Positions 34,608 to 43,294 of a stretch of 64,000 bases of DNA are shown here, piece after piece. Positions within the stretch are counted from its first letter, which is position 1, and each line of letters starts with the position of its first letter. The notes beneath the pieces are model-generated. The model saw only the letters and a program-made list of their open reading frames with translations. It ran no database searches and was not told the DNA's origin. The translations under genes were made by a program, and so were the position numbers. Source of the stretch: Marinomonas maritima (GTDB lineage Bacteria; Pseudomonadota; Gammaproteobacteria; Pseudomonadales; Marinomonadaceae); NCBI RefSeq assembly GCF_024435075.2, contig NZ_JAMZEG020000002.1, forward strand, positions 1,007,501-1,071,500, read 5' to 3'.

Positions 34608-36665
34608 TTACAGCGACTTTTCTTTTGATTTTTCGGTTGCTCGCGTCTCTTTCGTCAATGTATCTGTCGTTAATTTATCGGTTGTTAAGTAAACATCACT
34701 ACCCAACTCACGGAATTGCGCCGACATTTTTTGCATGCCATTCTTAGCTTCGTTTGCGCTCAAAGTACCTGCATCCAAAGCACTAACATCTATCTTTTGA
34801 GCTTCCAATTCCAATCCCTTGGCGTATTCTCGTACTTCTTGAGTGATTTTCATTGAGCAAAATTTCGGCCCACACATAGAACAAAAGTGTGCCACTTTTC
34901 CTGAAGCCTGCGGTAAAGTTTCGTCGTGATAAGAACGCGCTGTTTCTGGGTCAAGCGATAAGTTAAACTGATCTTCCCAGCGAAACTCAAAACGTGCCTT
35001 AGACAAGGCGTTGTCACGAATTTGTGCTCCCGGATGGCCTTTCGCCAAATCCGCTGCATGAGCAGCGATTTTGTAGGTAATCAAACCTTCTTTTACATCT
35101 TCTTTATTCGGCAAACCAAGATGCTCTTTTGGCGTCACGTAGCACAACATAGCACAGCCATACCAGCCAATTTGCGCCGCACCAATCCCAGAAGTAATAT
35201 GATCATAGCCTGGCGCAATGTCTTGTGTCAGCGGGCCTAATGTATAAAAAGGTGCCTCATGACAAAGCTCAAGCTGCTCAGTCATGTTTTCTTTGATCAA
35301 CTGCATGGGCACATGCCCAGGCCCTTCAATCATGACTTGTACGTCGTATTCCCACGCTACTTTGGTGAGTTCACCCAAGGTACGAAGTTCCGACATTTGC
35401 GCTTCGTCATTAGCGTCCATAATCGAGCCCGGACGCAACCCGTCACCTAAAGACAGCGCCACATCGTAAGCAGCACAGAGCTCACAAATATCACGAAACC
35501 GTTCGTATAAGAAACTTTCTGTGTGATGCGCCAAACACCATTTTGCCATGATGGAACCACCACGAGAAACGATGCCGGTTAGACGCTTGGCCGTCATTGG
35601 CACATAGCGCAATAAGACACCGGCGTGAATGGTAAAGTAGTCAACGCCCTGCTCGGCTTGCTCTATTAATGTATCGCGGAACACATCCCAATTAAGATCT
35701 TCGGCGACACCATCGACTTTCTCTAATGCTTGGTAAATAGGTACCGTACCGATTGGCACAGGCGAGTTACGCAAAATCCATTCACGCGTTTCATGTATAT
35801 TTTTGCCCGTTGATAAATCCATGACGGTGTCTGCCCCCCAGCGGGTCGACCAAACTAGCTTTTCGACCTCTTCTTCAATCGAAGATGTTACCGCTGAGTT
35901 ACCAATATTGGCGTTCACTTTCACTAAGAAATTACGACCAATTATCATCGGCTCGGATTCTGGATGATTAATATTATTCGGAATAATCGCACGACCTCTG
36001 GCGACTTCATCGCGTACAAACTCGGGCGTAATGCGAGTTTGCAAGTTTGCCCCAAAGCTTTGCCCTGGGTGCTGCTTCCGCAATAATTCACTCTTAATTG
36101 CATCCATATTTTGGTTTTCACGCAATGCAATGTATTCCATTTCTGGCGTCACAATACCTTGACGAGCATAATGCATTTGCGTCACACATTTACCCTGTCG
36201 GGCCTTTCGTACGGTGGGCAGTTGTTTAAAACGCAGCTCGTCTAACGATGAATTTTCCAAGCGAGACTGAGCAAACTGTGATGAAACACCCTGTAAAGCT
36301 TCAGTATCTTGGCGCTTTTCTATCCAAGGTGCACGCATGGCAGCTAAGCCTTCGTAAACATCAATAGTGACTTGAGGGTCTGCATAGGGTCCGGAACAAT
36401 CATAGATGTATATGGCTTCATTGGGTTCAAAGTCAAGATTGTCAGGGTCAGACCCAAGCGGTGTATCGGTCAGGTTAATTTTGCGCATGGGAACACGGAT
36501 AGAGTCATTAGAACCCGTTAAATAAATACGCTCTGACGCCGGAAACGGTGTGGCTTGCAAGGATTCAATAAAGGATTTTGCAGCTAAACGTGTTTCTTCA
36601 CGAGACTGCTTTTTAGATACCTTGTTTGGTTTTTTCTGTTGATTCGGTTCGTTGATAGTAGACAT
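34608..36665 (-). CDS. thiC: phosphomethylpyrimidine synthase ThiC
   Basis: A 685-residue radical-SAM enzyme that rearranges AIR to HMP-P, the pyrimidine half of thiamine. The 4Fe-4S site lies near the C terminus as CSMCGPKFCSMKI (CxxCxxxxC). Other hallmarks: TQMHYARQGIVTPEMEYIA, ARGRAIIPNNINHPE, GADTVMDLSTGKNIH, RNSPVPIGTVPIYQAL, EQGVDYFTIHAGV, SRGGSIMAKW and EGPGHVPM. ATG 36665 is favoured over an ATG two codons upstream because AAGGGAA is then about 7 nt away. First gene of the operon and directly under the TPP riboswitch. Confidence 0.97.
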   Translation of the reverse strand: MSTINEPNQQKKPNKVSKKQSREETRLAAKSFIESLQATPFPASERIYLTGSNDSIRVPMRKINLTDTPLGSDPDNLDFEPNEAIYIYDCSGPYADPQVTIDVYEGLAAMRAPWIEKRQDTEALQGVSSQFAQSRLENSSLDELRFKQLPTVRKARQGKCVTQMHYARQGIVTPEMEYIALRENQNMDAIKSELLRKQHPGQSFGANLQTRITPEFVRDEVARGRAIIPNNINHPESEPMIIGRNFLVKVNANIGNSAVTSSIEEEVEKLVWSTRWGADTVMDLSTGKNIHETREWILRNSPVPIGTVPIYQALEKVDGVAEDLNWDVFRDTLIEQAEQGVDYFTIHAGVLLRYVPMTAKRLTGIVSRGGSIMAKWCLAHHTESFLYERFRDICELCAAYDVALSLGDGLRPGSIMDANDEAQMSELRTLGELTKVAWEYDVQVMIEGPGHVPMQLIKENMTEQLELCHEAPFYTLGPLTQDIAPGYDHITSGIGAAQIGWYGCAMLCYVTPKEHLGLPNKEDVKEGLITYKIAAHAADLAKGHPGAQIRDNALSKARFEFRWEDQFNLSLDPETARSYHDETLPQASGKVAHFCSMCGPKFCSMKITQEVREYAKGLELEAQKIDVSALDAGTLSANEAKNGMQKMSAQFRELGSDVYLTTDKLTTDTLTKETRATEKSKEKSL

Positions 36666-36819
36666 AAGCATTTCCCTTATTTAAAAACTGGAGAATTGCT
36701 TGTCTGGGGTGCTGCTTTACTGGAAAACGCATTTAAAGACGCTTTTAAAGCAAAACATGAACCCTGAATTTTCATTGAAGAATGATGGGCGTGACGTTAC
36801 GAATAAAACAGTAGACATC

Positions 36820-36864
36820 GCATCGAATCAATCGTCATAAAAAATACAGGTGTTCATTCGATGC
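36820..36864 (-). promoter_or_regulatory. possible expression-platform stem of the thiC leader
   Basis: GCATCGAAT and ATTCGATGC are perfect 9-bp complementary arms separated by 27 nt, just downstream of the TPP aptamer in the thiC leader. No T-run follows, so a terminator is not shown. It may take part in a structural switch. Confidence 0.3.
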
Positions 36865-36880
36865 AGAAAAGAAAAATGGA

Positions 36881-36976
36881 GACTTTCTTGTTTCCTACGC
36901 GGGTTCTAACCCGATCAGGTTCTGCGGATCCCGCACTTAATTATGCGATCTCAGCCAAATGGCACTCCGACAAGTG
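36881..36976 (-). promoter_or_regulatory. TPP riboswitch (THI element)
   Basis: On the minus strand the conserved parts come in order: GGAGTGCC, GGCTGAGA, GAACCTGATC, GGGTTAGAACCCGCG and TAGGAAAC. These are the hallmarks of the thiamine-pyrophosphate aptamer. It sits 215 nt before the thiC start codon and would reduce expression of thiC-thiDE-thiS-thiG-thiH when TPP is plentiful. The expression platform is not obvious. Confidence 0.95.
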
Positions 36977-36982
36977 AGACTG

Positions 36983-37010
36983 AGTATACCCAGTCTCACT
37001 TTCTTGTAAA
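36983..37010 (-). promoter_or_regulatory. sigma70 promoter of the thiamine operon
   Basis: On the minus strand TTTACA (plus 37005-37010) and TATACT (plus 36983-36988) are 16 bp apart. The transcript would start just before the TPP aptamer. The -10 lies in the spacer of a 10-bp-arm inverted repeat (AGTGAGACTG at 36973-36982, CAGTCTCACT at 36991-37000), which suggests an operator. Confidence 0.65.
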
Positions 37011-37069
37011 CACCTAATTTTTATCAGGACTAAGGAAGGAAAATATATCAACCACTAAAGGATTTATGC

Positions 37070-37927
37070 TTAGTTTTGCATTTCTAACGCCATTTTATAA
37101 AGGTAGTTTTTCTTTTCGCCGGTTAATTTCGCAGCCATGGCAGCGGCTTGTTTAACCGGTAAATCTTCCAACAAAATAGTGAGAATCCGTTTTGCTTCTA
37201 ACTCCGCTTCATCGCCACTTTCTTGAGTAAAACTCAACATGACGACAAATTCACCACGCAATTGATTCGCATCAGCGTCAAACATCGCAAGAATCTCCGC
37301 CGCAGTGCCGGATAAGAAGGTCTCAAAGGTTTTTGTCACTTCTCGTGCGAGAACTAGCTGAGCATCCTCACCATAGACTTTTTGAACATCGGCAATGGAG
37401 TCATAAATACGGTGCGTCGATTCATAAAACACCACCGTGCCGGTCTGCTTCTTCCATGACTCGAACAAATCACAGCGACCTTTTGACTTCGCTGGAACAA
37501 AGCCAGCAAAGAAGAATTGATCCGTCGGCAAACCTGACGCGCACAACGCAGACACCAAAGCACACGCACCAGGAATAGGCACCACTTTATGCCCTTTTCC
37601 ACGCAGTGCATGCACCACGTGATAACCTGGATCAGAAATTAACGGGGTGCCAGCGTCGGATACCAACGCCACATTTTTACCTTCGTCTAGTAAGCTCGCC
37701 ACATAACCCGCTTTGTCTTTCTCATTGTGATCATGAATGGAGAAAAGCTTCGCTTCGATGGCGAAATGATTCAATAAACGCCGAGTGTGTCGGGTGTCTT
37801 CCGCCGCTATATAGTCTACGTCTCGTAAAGTTTGCTCGGCTCTTTTACTAAAATCATCGAGATTGCCTATTGGGGTTGCAACTATGTACAGCGACCCTCT
37901 CGCATCGTCAGAACTATGTGATACCAT
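37070..37927 (-). CDS. rsmI: 16S rRNA (cytidine-1402-2'-O)-methyltransferase
   Basis: A 285-residue SAM-dependent tetrapyrrole-methylase-fold enzyme that methylates C1402 of 16S rRNA. Motifs: LYIVATPIGNLDDFSKRAEQTL, YIAAEDTRHTRRLLNHF, FSIHDHNE, VALVSDAGTPLISDPGYHVV, VPIPGACALVSALCASGLPTDQFFFAGFVP and VFYESTHRI. ATG 37927 is chosen because GAGG lies 6 nt upstream, and the longer start at 37948 lacks a site. It is divergent from lpoA, start codons only 32 bp apart, the arrangement also seen in E. coli. Confidence 0.96.
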   Translation of the reverse strand: MVSHSSDDARGSLYIVATPIGNLDDFSKRAEQTLRDVDYIAAEDTRHTRRLLNHFAIEAKLFSIHDHNEKDKAGYVASLLDEGKNVALVSDAGTPLISDPGYHVVHALRGKGHKVVPIPGACALVSALCASGLPTDQFFFAGFVPAKSKGRCDLFESWKKQTGTVVFYESTHRIYDSIADVQKVYGEDAQLVLAREVTKTFETFLSGTAAEILAMFDADANQLRGEFVVMLSFTQESGDEAELEAKRILTILLEDLPVKQAAAMAAKLTGEKKNYLYKMALEMQN

Positions 37928-37959
37928 GTTGCCTCTTTTATTTGTCATTCTATAAGCTT

Positions 37960-39804
37960 ATGAGCCTACTTAATTACCGCATCATATCATTAACTCTGTG
38001 TTCTTTTCTGCTGAGTGCTTGTAATTCCATGAATTTAAACATGGAGCAGCAACAAAAAACGGCCCAAAGCACGACGCAAGAAAGAACACTGCCGCCAAGC
38101 ATTTATCATCCAATAAAAACCACTGATGTCTCAAAAAAGTTAGGCGACGCTTATCGCTCTGCAAAAAACTTCTATCAGCAAGGTGAATTCCAGCAAGCCA
38201 TTGATACGTTAGAAAATGAAGTACTACCTACAACTTCTTCCATTCAGTTTGAAGCGTATTTGCTGGCCGCTTTAGCCACATCAAATTTAGACAACACTAC
38301 TGAGTCTTTTGATTATCTAGAGCAAGCCGAGCGCTTAACGGCCGCGCGCCACCCTGACAACCAAAACAAACTAAAAGACACCAAAGCCTCTATTCTTGAG
38401 CACTTTGGAAATTGGTTAGGTGCGGTGAGTATACGCATGGATTTGACATACAATTTACCGCTTAATGAAGGTGAAGATAACCAAACCAAACTGTGGTTGG
38501 CTGTCCAAAATTTAACTCGAAATGAAATAGATGAGCTCTATCAACAACAAAGACCGCTGCTCAATGGCTGGTTAACAATCAGTGGTATTTTAAGGAATCA
38601 ATCACTGTCTATTGAGCAGCAGCTTACGGTATTCGAGAATTGGCGAATAGAAAACCCAAATCACCCAGCAGCACTATCTCCTCCACAAGATTTCCAAATC
38701 ATGTCGTCTATTGAAGACATGGCGCCGAAAAAAATTGTCTTACTGCTGCCGATGAGCGGCAAACTAGAGCGCGCATCTCAAGCTATTGTCGACGGTTTTT
38801 TTGCTACCTTTTACAATCAAAAAGAAGCAAGACCACAAGTCAGCATCATTAACGTAGATGATTACTCAAACATCAATGACGCACTCGCAGCGGCGAACGA
38901 AAAGCAACCAGATGTGATTATTGGCCCCTTGCAAAAGAACAATGTCGCCCAAGTTGGTCGCTTAGATTTACCTTACCCTGTCATCGCACTTAATCAACTA
39001 GATATTAATTTACACCCCAAAAATCTTTATCATTTTTCATTAAGCGCAGAAGATGAAATACACGAATTAATTACCTTCGCCAAACAAGAAGGCGCAACAA
39101 AAGCCGCTATACTAAACATCCAAGACACTTGGGCATTAAAACAAAGTGATGAGTTTCGCGCCGCTGCAACCAAAGAAAACATCACCATCACCTCCAATCA
39201 GTCATATGCCAATACACCAAAAGGCAGACAGGATGCGATTCAAAAGCTACTCCTGATCGATGAAAGTTATGCTCGCAAAAGACGGGTAGAACAATGGACA
39301 GGAGCGAAGGTTGAAAGCATAGCTAGATCACGCGAAGACCTTGATTACGTGTTTTACGTCGGGAAACTTAATGATGCCAAACAAATAAGGCCTCTTATAG
39401 ATTTTTACTTCGCCGACAAAATTCCTATGTTAGCGACCAGTACATTAAATGATAGTGAGCCAGATAAATCGATTAACCCTAGCGATATTGAGCGGATACT
39501 TTTTACTGAGGTTCCCGCGCTCACACCAAACAGCACTACCTTAGATATATTACCTAAAAATCAAAATTCAAATATCTTGCGTCGATTGCAAGCGCTCGGC
39601 GCCGACTCCTATTTGTTAGCAAACAAATATCGACTGTTCACACTACTACCAAGCACTAAAATTTCAGCGAATACCGGCATTATCACCATAGATGAAAATG
39701 GCATATTTCATAAAAGACCTGAAATTATGACTTACCGAAAAGGAAATTTGGTATATGCAAACAATTACCCGTATTTTCAGCAACAGAAGAATACCGAAAA
39801 ATAG
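37960..39804 (+). CDS. lpoA: penicillin-binding protein activator LpoA
   Basis: A 614-residue outer-membrane lipoprotein that activates PBP1A in E. coli. A lipobox LLSAC at about residues 18-22 gives the lipidated Cys. An N-terminal TPR-like helical part (to about 250) is followed by a periplasmic-binding-protein-like domain (IVLLLPMSGKLERASQAIVDGFFATF, VIIGPLQKNNVAQV, YPVIALNQLD). ATG 37960 is used because the signal peptide starts there. Position between rsmI and yraN-diaA supports the assignment. Confidence 0.92.
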   Translation: MSLLNYRIISLTLCSFLLSACNSMNLNMEQQQKTAQSTTQERTLPPSIYHPIKTTDVSKKLGDAYRSAKNFYQQGEFQQAIDTLENEVLPTTSSIQFEAYLLAALATSNLDNTTESFDYLEQAERLTAARHPDNQNKLKDTKASILEHFGNWLGAVSIRMDLTYNLPLNEGEDNQTKLWLAVQNLTRNEIDELYQQQRPLLNGWLTISGILRNQSLSIEQQLTVFENWRIENPNHPAALSPPQDFQIMSSIEDMAPKKIVLLLPMSGKLERASQAIVDGFFATFYNQKEARPQVSIINVDDYSNINDALAAANEKQPDVIIGPLQKNNVAQVGRLDLPYPVIALNQLDINLHPKNLYHFSLSAEDEIHELITFAKQEGATKAAILNIQDTWALKQSDEFRAAATKENITITSNQSYANTPKGRQDAIQKLLLIDESYARKRRVEQWTGAKVESIARSREDLDYVFYVGKLNDAKQIRPLIDFYFADKIPMLATSTLNDSEPDKSINPSDIERILFTEVPALTPNSTTLDILPKNQNSNILRRLQALGADSYLLANKYRLFTLLPSTKISANTGIITIDENGIFHKRPEIMTYRKGNLVYANNYPYFQQQKNTEK

Positions 39805-40138
39805 TGGCGAAAAGGCAGAGCAGGAAGCTGAAAGTTTTTTACTTTCACAAGGCCTTCGCTTTGTTGAGCGAAATTTCTTCTGTCGCATTGGCGAGATTGA
39901 TTTGATATTTTTAGATCAAGACACCTATGTTTTTGTAGAAGTCCGCTATCGCGCAAATAGTGCACACGGTAGCGCCGCTGAAAGCCTTGGGCAATCTAAA
40001 CTAAATAAGGTGCGAAAAAGCGCCTCTTTATGGCTACAAAAGAACAATAAAGCAAACAGCGCTAGTCGTTTCGATGCGATACTATTTGATAAAAAAATAG
40101 ACCAACAACATTTAACTTGGCTTAAAGCAGTATTTTAA
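39755..40138 (+). CDS. yraN: YraN/UPF0102 family protein
   Basis: A 127-residue predicted endonuclease-like fold protein. Core: GEKAEQEAESFLLSQGLRFVERNFFCRIGEIDLIFLDQDTYVFVEVRYR, with the Glu-Asp-(Glu-x-Lys/Arg) pattern of a PD-(D/E)XK-type nuclease. Activity is not established for the family. Its first 50 bp overlap the end of lpoA in another frame, so the two are tightly linked. Confidence 0.92.
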   Translation: MQTITRIFSNRRIPKNSGEKAEQEAESFLLSQGLRFVERNFFCRIGEIDLIFLDQDTYVFVEVRYRANSAHGSAAESLGQSKLNKVRKSASLWLQKNNKANSASRFDAILFDKKIDQQHLTWLKAVF

Positions 40139-40143
40139 TCACT

Positions 40144-40737
40144 ATGGATTTTCAAGAAGCAATCTACACACAATTTGCCCAGAGTTTTGAAGCACAACAG
40201 CAAGCGCTGGAAAGCTTACCTCCGTATATAGAGCACGCCGCTAAAGTGATTTTTTCAAGCGTTGCGTCCGGCGGAAAAATCATCTGCATTGGCAACAGCA
40301 CGGGATCTCACCTATCTCAATACTTTAGCACGCTAATGCTAGATCGAATGGACAGAGAGCGCCCAGGCCTACCAGCCATTAATTTAAGCGGCGATGGCGC
40401 CGCTTTACTGGCAATTACTCACAATGACAGTTACCACGATGTCTTTTCAAAGCAAATAACAGCCCTAGGTAATCCGGGGGATATATTATTTGTTGTTGCT
40501 AATCGTGGTAACACATCGCCTATCATCCAAGCTATCCAAGCAGCTCATGAGCGTAAAATGAGTATCGTCGCCCTAACCAGCCCAGAAGCCAAAAACGTCT
40601 CCTCCCTTACCTCACAAGATGACACAGAGATAAAAATAAACCTTCTTGGTACAGCCAGAGTGCATGAATGTCAGATCACCGTCATTCACACGTTGGTTGA
40701 TCTTCTTGAGCGTCAACTATTTGGCAATGAAGACTGA
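40144..40737 (+). CDS. diaA: SIS-domain DnaA initiator-associating protein DiaA
   Basis: A 197-residue SIS (sugar isomerase) domain protein, related to GmhA. Features: GKIICIGNSTGSHLSQYFSTLMLDRM, NLSGDGAALLAITHND, GDILFVVANRGNTSPIIQAIQAAHERKM and HECQITVIHTLVDLLERQLFG. In E. coli DiaA binds DnaA and helps orderly initiation. Position after lpoA-yraN favours DiaA over GmhA, although sugar isomerase activity cannot be excluded from the sequence. Confidence 0.9.
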   Translation: MDFQEAIYTQFAQSFEAQQQALESLPPYIEHAAKVIFSSVASGGKIICIGNSTGSHLSQYFSTLMLDRMDRERPGLPAINLSGDGAALLAITHNDSYHDVFSKQITALGNPGDILFVVANRGNTSPIIQAIQAAHERKMSIVALTSPEAKNVSSLTSQDDTEIKINLLGTARVHECQITVIHTLVDLLERQLFGNED

Positions 40738-40761
40738 GTTAAGAACATTTAAAAATACATA

Positions 40762-40793
40762 AAAAAAGAGCCATCTATAAGTGGCTCTTTTTT
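40762..40793. terminator. bidirectional terminator between diaA and sspB
   Basis: AAAAAAGAGCCA and TGGCTCTTTTTT pair over 12 bp around TCTATAAG, with T-runs on both strands. It can serve diaA (plus) and sspB (minus), which converge here. Confidence 0.92.
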
Positions 40794-40825
40794 ATTTAAA
40801 TAACGTAAACAATCAACTCTCTTTT

Positions 40826-41206
40826 CTACTTCACAACCTTCAACTTAAAACCTTTTTTAGGCACTGGTGGTGTAGGAGGGGTAGGCTCATCAGTAAATTC
40901 CTCATCAGGGAATACAAAGCCATCGCCATTCTCTTTAGCGTACAAGGCAAGCGCCGCTCGTATCGGCACATAAACCTGCATTGGCTTACCACTAAAGCGC
41001 GCCTCAAAAGATACCGCTTCTTTGTCCATAATTAAATGACGCACCGCAGACATGCCGATGTTCAGCACTATCTGACCATCTTTAACAAATTCTGTTGGTA
41101 TCACTACATCTTTTTGCTCTGCATCCACCAAGAGATAAGGCGTCATATCATTATCAGCAACCCAAGTGTAAGCGGCATTTAATAAATAAGATCGTTTGGG
41201 TAACAT
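40826..41206 (-). CDS. sspB: ClpXP protease specificity-enhancing factor SspB
   Basis: A 126-residue adaptor that delivers ssrA-tagged proteins to ClpXP. The folded domain (MLPKRSYLLNAAYTWVADND, IVLNIGMSAVRHLIM, FSGKPMQVYVPIRAALALYAKENG) is followed by a Pro/Thr-rich flexible linker. The C-terminal tail KGFKLKVVK corresponds to the ClpX-binding XB motif. GGAGAGA precedes the ATG. It follows sspA in the same direction with a hairpin between. Confidence 0.95.
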   Translation of the reverse strand: MLPKRSYLLNAAYTWVADNDMTPYLLVDAEQKDVVIPTEFVKDGQIVLNIGMSAVRHLIMDKEAVSFEARFSGKPMQVYVPIRAALALYAKENGDGFVFPDEEFTDEPTPPTPPVPKKGFKLKVVK

Positions 41207-41231
41207 AGTCTCTCCTACTTAATATTTTGCA

Positions 41232-41259
41232 AAAAAAAGGAGCCATAAGCTCCTCTTTT
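41232..41259 (-). terminator. hairpin between sspA and sspB
   Basis: GAGGAGCT...GGCTCC pairs on the minus strand around ATG-rich loop sequence and is followed by eight T, directly after sspA. It may be a partial terminator that lowers sspB expression relative to sspA. Confidence 0.75.
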
Positions 41260-41293
41260 GCTATCTAACATAACCGAGAGCAAAAGCCTCAGC

Positions 41294-41926
41294 TTAGTCT
41301 AAACGCATTTCTTGTTCAGCTTCAGAAAGGCTTTCTTGGAAAGACTCACGCGCAAAAACAAGATCCATATATTTGTACAACGCTCTTGCTTGCTCTTTAG
41401 GTATTTCTACACCCAATGAAGGTAGGCGCCATAAAATAGGAGCCAAGCAACAGTCAACAATCGTAAAGTCGTCGCTCATAAAGTAAGGCTTTTCCTCAAA
41501 AATAGGAGAAACACTTACCAGCCCTTCACGCAGTTCTTTTTGAGCTTGAGCAACCGCCGCTTTATCTTTACTAGAAAGAATCAAGTCAACTAATTTCGCC
41601 CAATCGCGTTGAATGCGATACATATACAAACGGCTTTCTGCACGAGCAACAGGGTAAACAGGCAATAATGGTGGATGCGGAAAACGCTCATCCAAGTATT
41701 CCATCATGACATTTGGCTCATAAAGAACCAAATCACGATCAACCAAGGCCGGCAATTCATTGTATGGATTAACATCAGCCAATTCGTCTGGCTTGTTAAA
41801 TGAGTCCACATCAATAATGTCTACTGTGACAGCTTTTTCTGCCAATACAATACGCACTCTATGGCTATAATGATCCTCTCCATCAGAGAAGAACGTCATT
41901 GAGGAGCGCTTAGCAATAACACCCAT
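41294..41926 (-). CDS. sspA: stringent starvation protein A
   Basis: A 210-residue GST-fold protein without glutathione activity that binds RNA polymerase and supports stationary-phase and stress expression. It has MTFFSDGEDHYSHRVRIVLAEKAV at the N terminus and the surface PHP motif (ERFPHPPLLP) known to matter in E. coli SspA. The helical C domain includes CCLAPILWRLPSLGVEIP. GGGG lies upstream of ATG 41926. It sits downstream of rplM-rpsI, as in many gammaproteobacteria. Confidence 0.94.
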   Translation of the reverse strand: MGVIAKRSSMTFFSDGEDHYSHRVRIVLAEKAVTVDIIDVDSFNKPDELADVNPYNELPALVDRDLVLYEPNVMMEYLDERFPHPPLLPVYPVARAESRLYMYRIQRDWAKLVDLILSSKDKAAVAQAQKELREGLVSVSPIFEEKPYFMSDDFTIVDCCLAPILWRLPSLGVEIPKEQARALYKYMDLVFARESFQESLSEAEQEMRLD

Positions 41927-42248
41927 GTCTAACCCCTATTTTGAAAACATCCAAGTCCCCTTAATCGGAGACAAACTATAAAATAATATCGAAGTCATAG
42001 CTTAATCACTTCGATATCGAAATTCTTTTAGCTTTCAACTGAGTCGACGAAGAATAAAAAGTGACCCAACAGAAACATCAAACCAATATCAAATTCATGC
42101 TAGTTATTCATGTAGTTGATTACAGCCTTAATAGCGAAACATTCTAACATGATTTGACTTAAAATTTTCTCTGAATACTTACTTTGATACACGAATAGAG
42201 AAATTCTCTTTTTTTTTGAATAAAAAAAGCAGAAAAATAATACAAAGC
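41927..42248. other. intergenic region between sspA and rpsI
   Basis: AT-rich sequence of 322 bp with no convincing gene on either strand. A minus-strand frame at 42159-42431 mostly overlaps rpsI in another phase and is not credible. It should hold the sspA promoter, but I cannot point to a clear -35/-10 pair. Confidence 0.5.
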
Positions 42249-42280
42249 AAAAAAAACGCTTGATGAAAAATCACCAAGCG
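42249..42280 (-). terminator. terminator of rplM-rpsI
   Basis: On the minus strand CGCTTGGTGA and TCATCAAGCG form a 10-bp stem with one G-T pair and a 5-nt loop, followed by eight T, 27 bp after rpsI. Confidence 0.88.
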
Positions 42281-42306
42281 CTTTAATAGTATTCTGAAAG
42301 CGAAAA

Positions 42307-42699
42307 TTAACGCTTAGAGAACTGAGGACGACGACGTGCTTTGCGTAGACCAACTTTCTTACGTTCAACTTCACGCGAGTCACGAGTAACGAAACCTGCA
42401 GAACGTAGAGTACGACGTAGAGTCTCATCATATTGCATCAAAGCACGTGTGATACCATGACGGATCGCACCAGCTTGACCAGAGATACCACCACCTTTAA
42501 CAGTGATGTAAACGTCAAATTTTTCAGTAGCGCCAACAAGTTCAAGAGGTTGACGAACAACCATCTGAGCTGTTTCACGACCAAAGTACTGAGAAAGTGT
42601 ACGGTTATTGATAACCAAGTTACCAGAACCGGCCTTAAGGAACACACGAGCGGTAGACGTTTTACGACGACCTGTACCGTAGTATTGAGTAGCTGACAT
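42307..42699 (-). CDS. rpsI: 30S ribosomal protein S9
   Basis: A 130-residue ribosomal protein, the same length as E. coli S9. It starts with YYGTGRRKTSTARVFLK and ends in the basic KARRRPQFSKR tail that reaches the P-site tRNA. It follows rplM by 14 bp. Confidence 0.98.
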   Translation of the reverse strand: MSATQYYGTGRRKTSTARVFLKAGSGNLVINNRTLSQYFGRETAQMVVRQPLELVGATEKFDVYITVKGGGISGQAGAIRHGITRALMQYDETLRRTLRSAGFVTRDSREVERKKVGLRKARRRPQFSKR

Positions 42700-42713
42700 A
42701 ATGATCTTCCGTA

Positions 42714-43142
42714 TTAAATGTTAAGTGTTTGAGGCTGTTGAGCAGCATGTGGATGCTCAGTACCAGCGTATACTTTCATTTTCTTGTGCATTGCACGGCC
42801 CAATGGACCTTTTGGCAACATACCTTTAACGGCAAGTTCAAGAACACGCTCTGGAGCATGATCAATCAGCTTCTCGAAATTCATAGAACGCAAGCCGCCT
42901 GGGTAACCAGTATGGCGGTAGTATTGTTTTGCAGCTGCTTTATTACCTGTAACATGAACTTTCTCAGCGTTAACAACAACGATGTAATCGCCAGTATCAA
43001 CATGCGGAGTGTATTCAGCTTTATGCTTACCACGTAAACGGCGAGCAATTTCAGTAGCCAAGCGGCCTAGAGTTTTGCCTTCAGCATCAACCACGAACCA
43101 GTCGCGGCGAACTTCAGCAGGTTTAGCTGTAAAAGTTTTCAT
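42714..43142 (-). CDS. rplM: 50S ribosomal protein L13
   Basis: A 142-residue ribosomal protein. Motifs include DAEGKTLGRLATEIARRLRGKHK, HVDTGDYIVVVNAEKV, YYRHTGYPGGLRS and MLPKGPLGRAMHKKMKVY. ATG 43142 gives the exact E. coli length; a TTG one codon upstream is rejected. First gene of the rplM-rpsI operon. Confidence 0.98.
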   Translation of the reverse strand: MKTFTAKPAEVRRDWFVVDAEGKTLGRLATEIARRLRGKHKAEYTPHVDTGDYIVVVNAEKVHVTGNKAAAKQYYRHTGYPGGLRSMNFEKLIDHAPERVLELAVKGMLPKGPLGRAMHKKMKVYAGTEHPHAAQQPQTLNI

Positions 43143-43161
43143 CAAAAAACCCTTTCAATAC

Positions 43162-43179
43162 GCGTGTTCAATGACACGC
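43162..43179 (-). promoter_or_regulatory. hairpin in the rplM leader
   Basis: GCGTGT and ACACGC pair around a 6-nt loop, about 20 nt before the rplM start and just upstream of its AAAGGG ribosome-binding site. Ribosomal protein leaders of this operon are autoregulated by L13 in E. coli, so this stem is a candidate site. The match to the known L13 leader was not established. Confidence 0.35.
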
Positions 43180-43294
43180 AATACCTATTATTATTGGTTA
43201 ATTAATTATTTGCACAATTAATTAACGTACACTTACCTTTAAAAAGGCGAGCGAAGTATATACCAACGCAACAAAATAAGAAAGGCAGATATGC

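Noticed and set aside
36973..37000. Plus-strand terminator reading of the hairpin upstream of thiC
   Set aside because: It has TTTCTTG after it but no plus-strand gene ends nearby; the -10/-35 match on the minus strand explains it better.
42159..42431. 90-codon minus-strand frame overlapping rpsI
   Set aside because: Out of phase with S9 across its conserved region and with a poor hydrophobic, basic composition.
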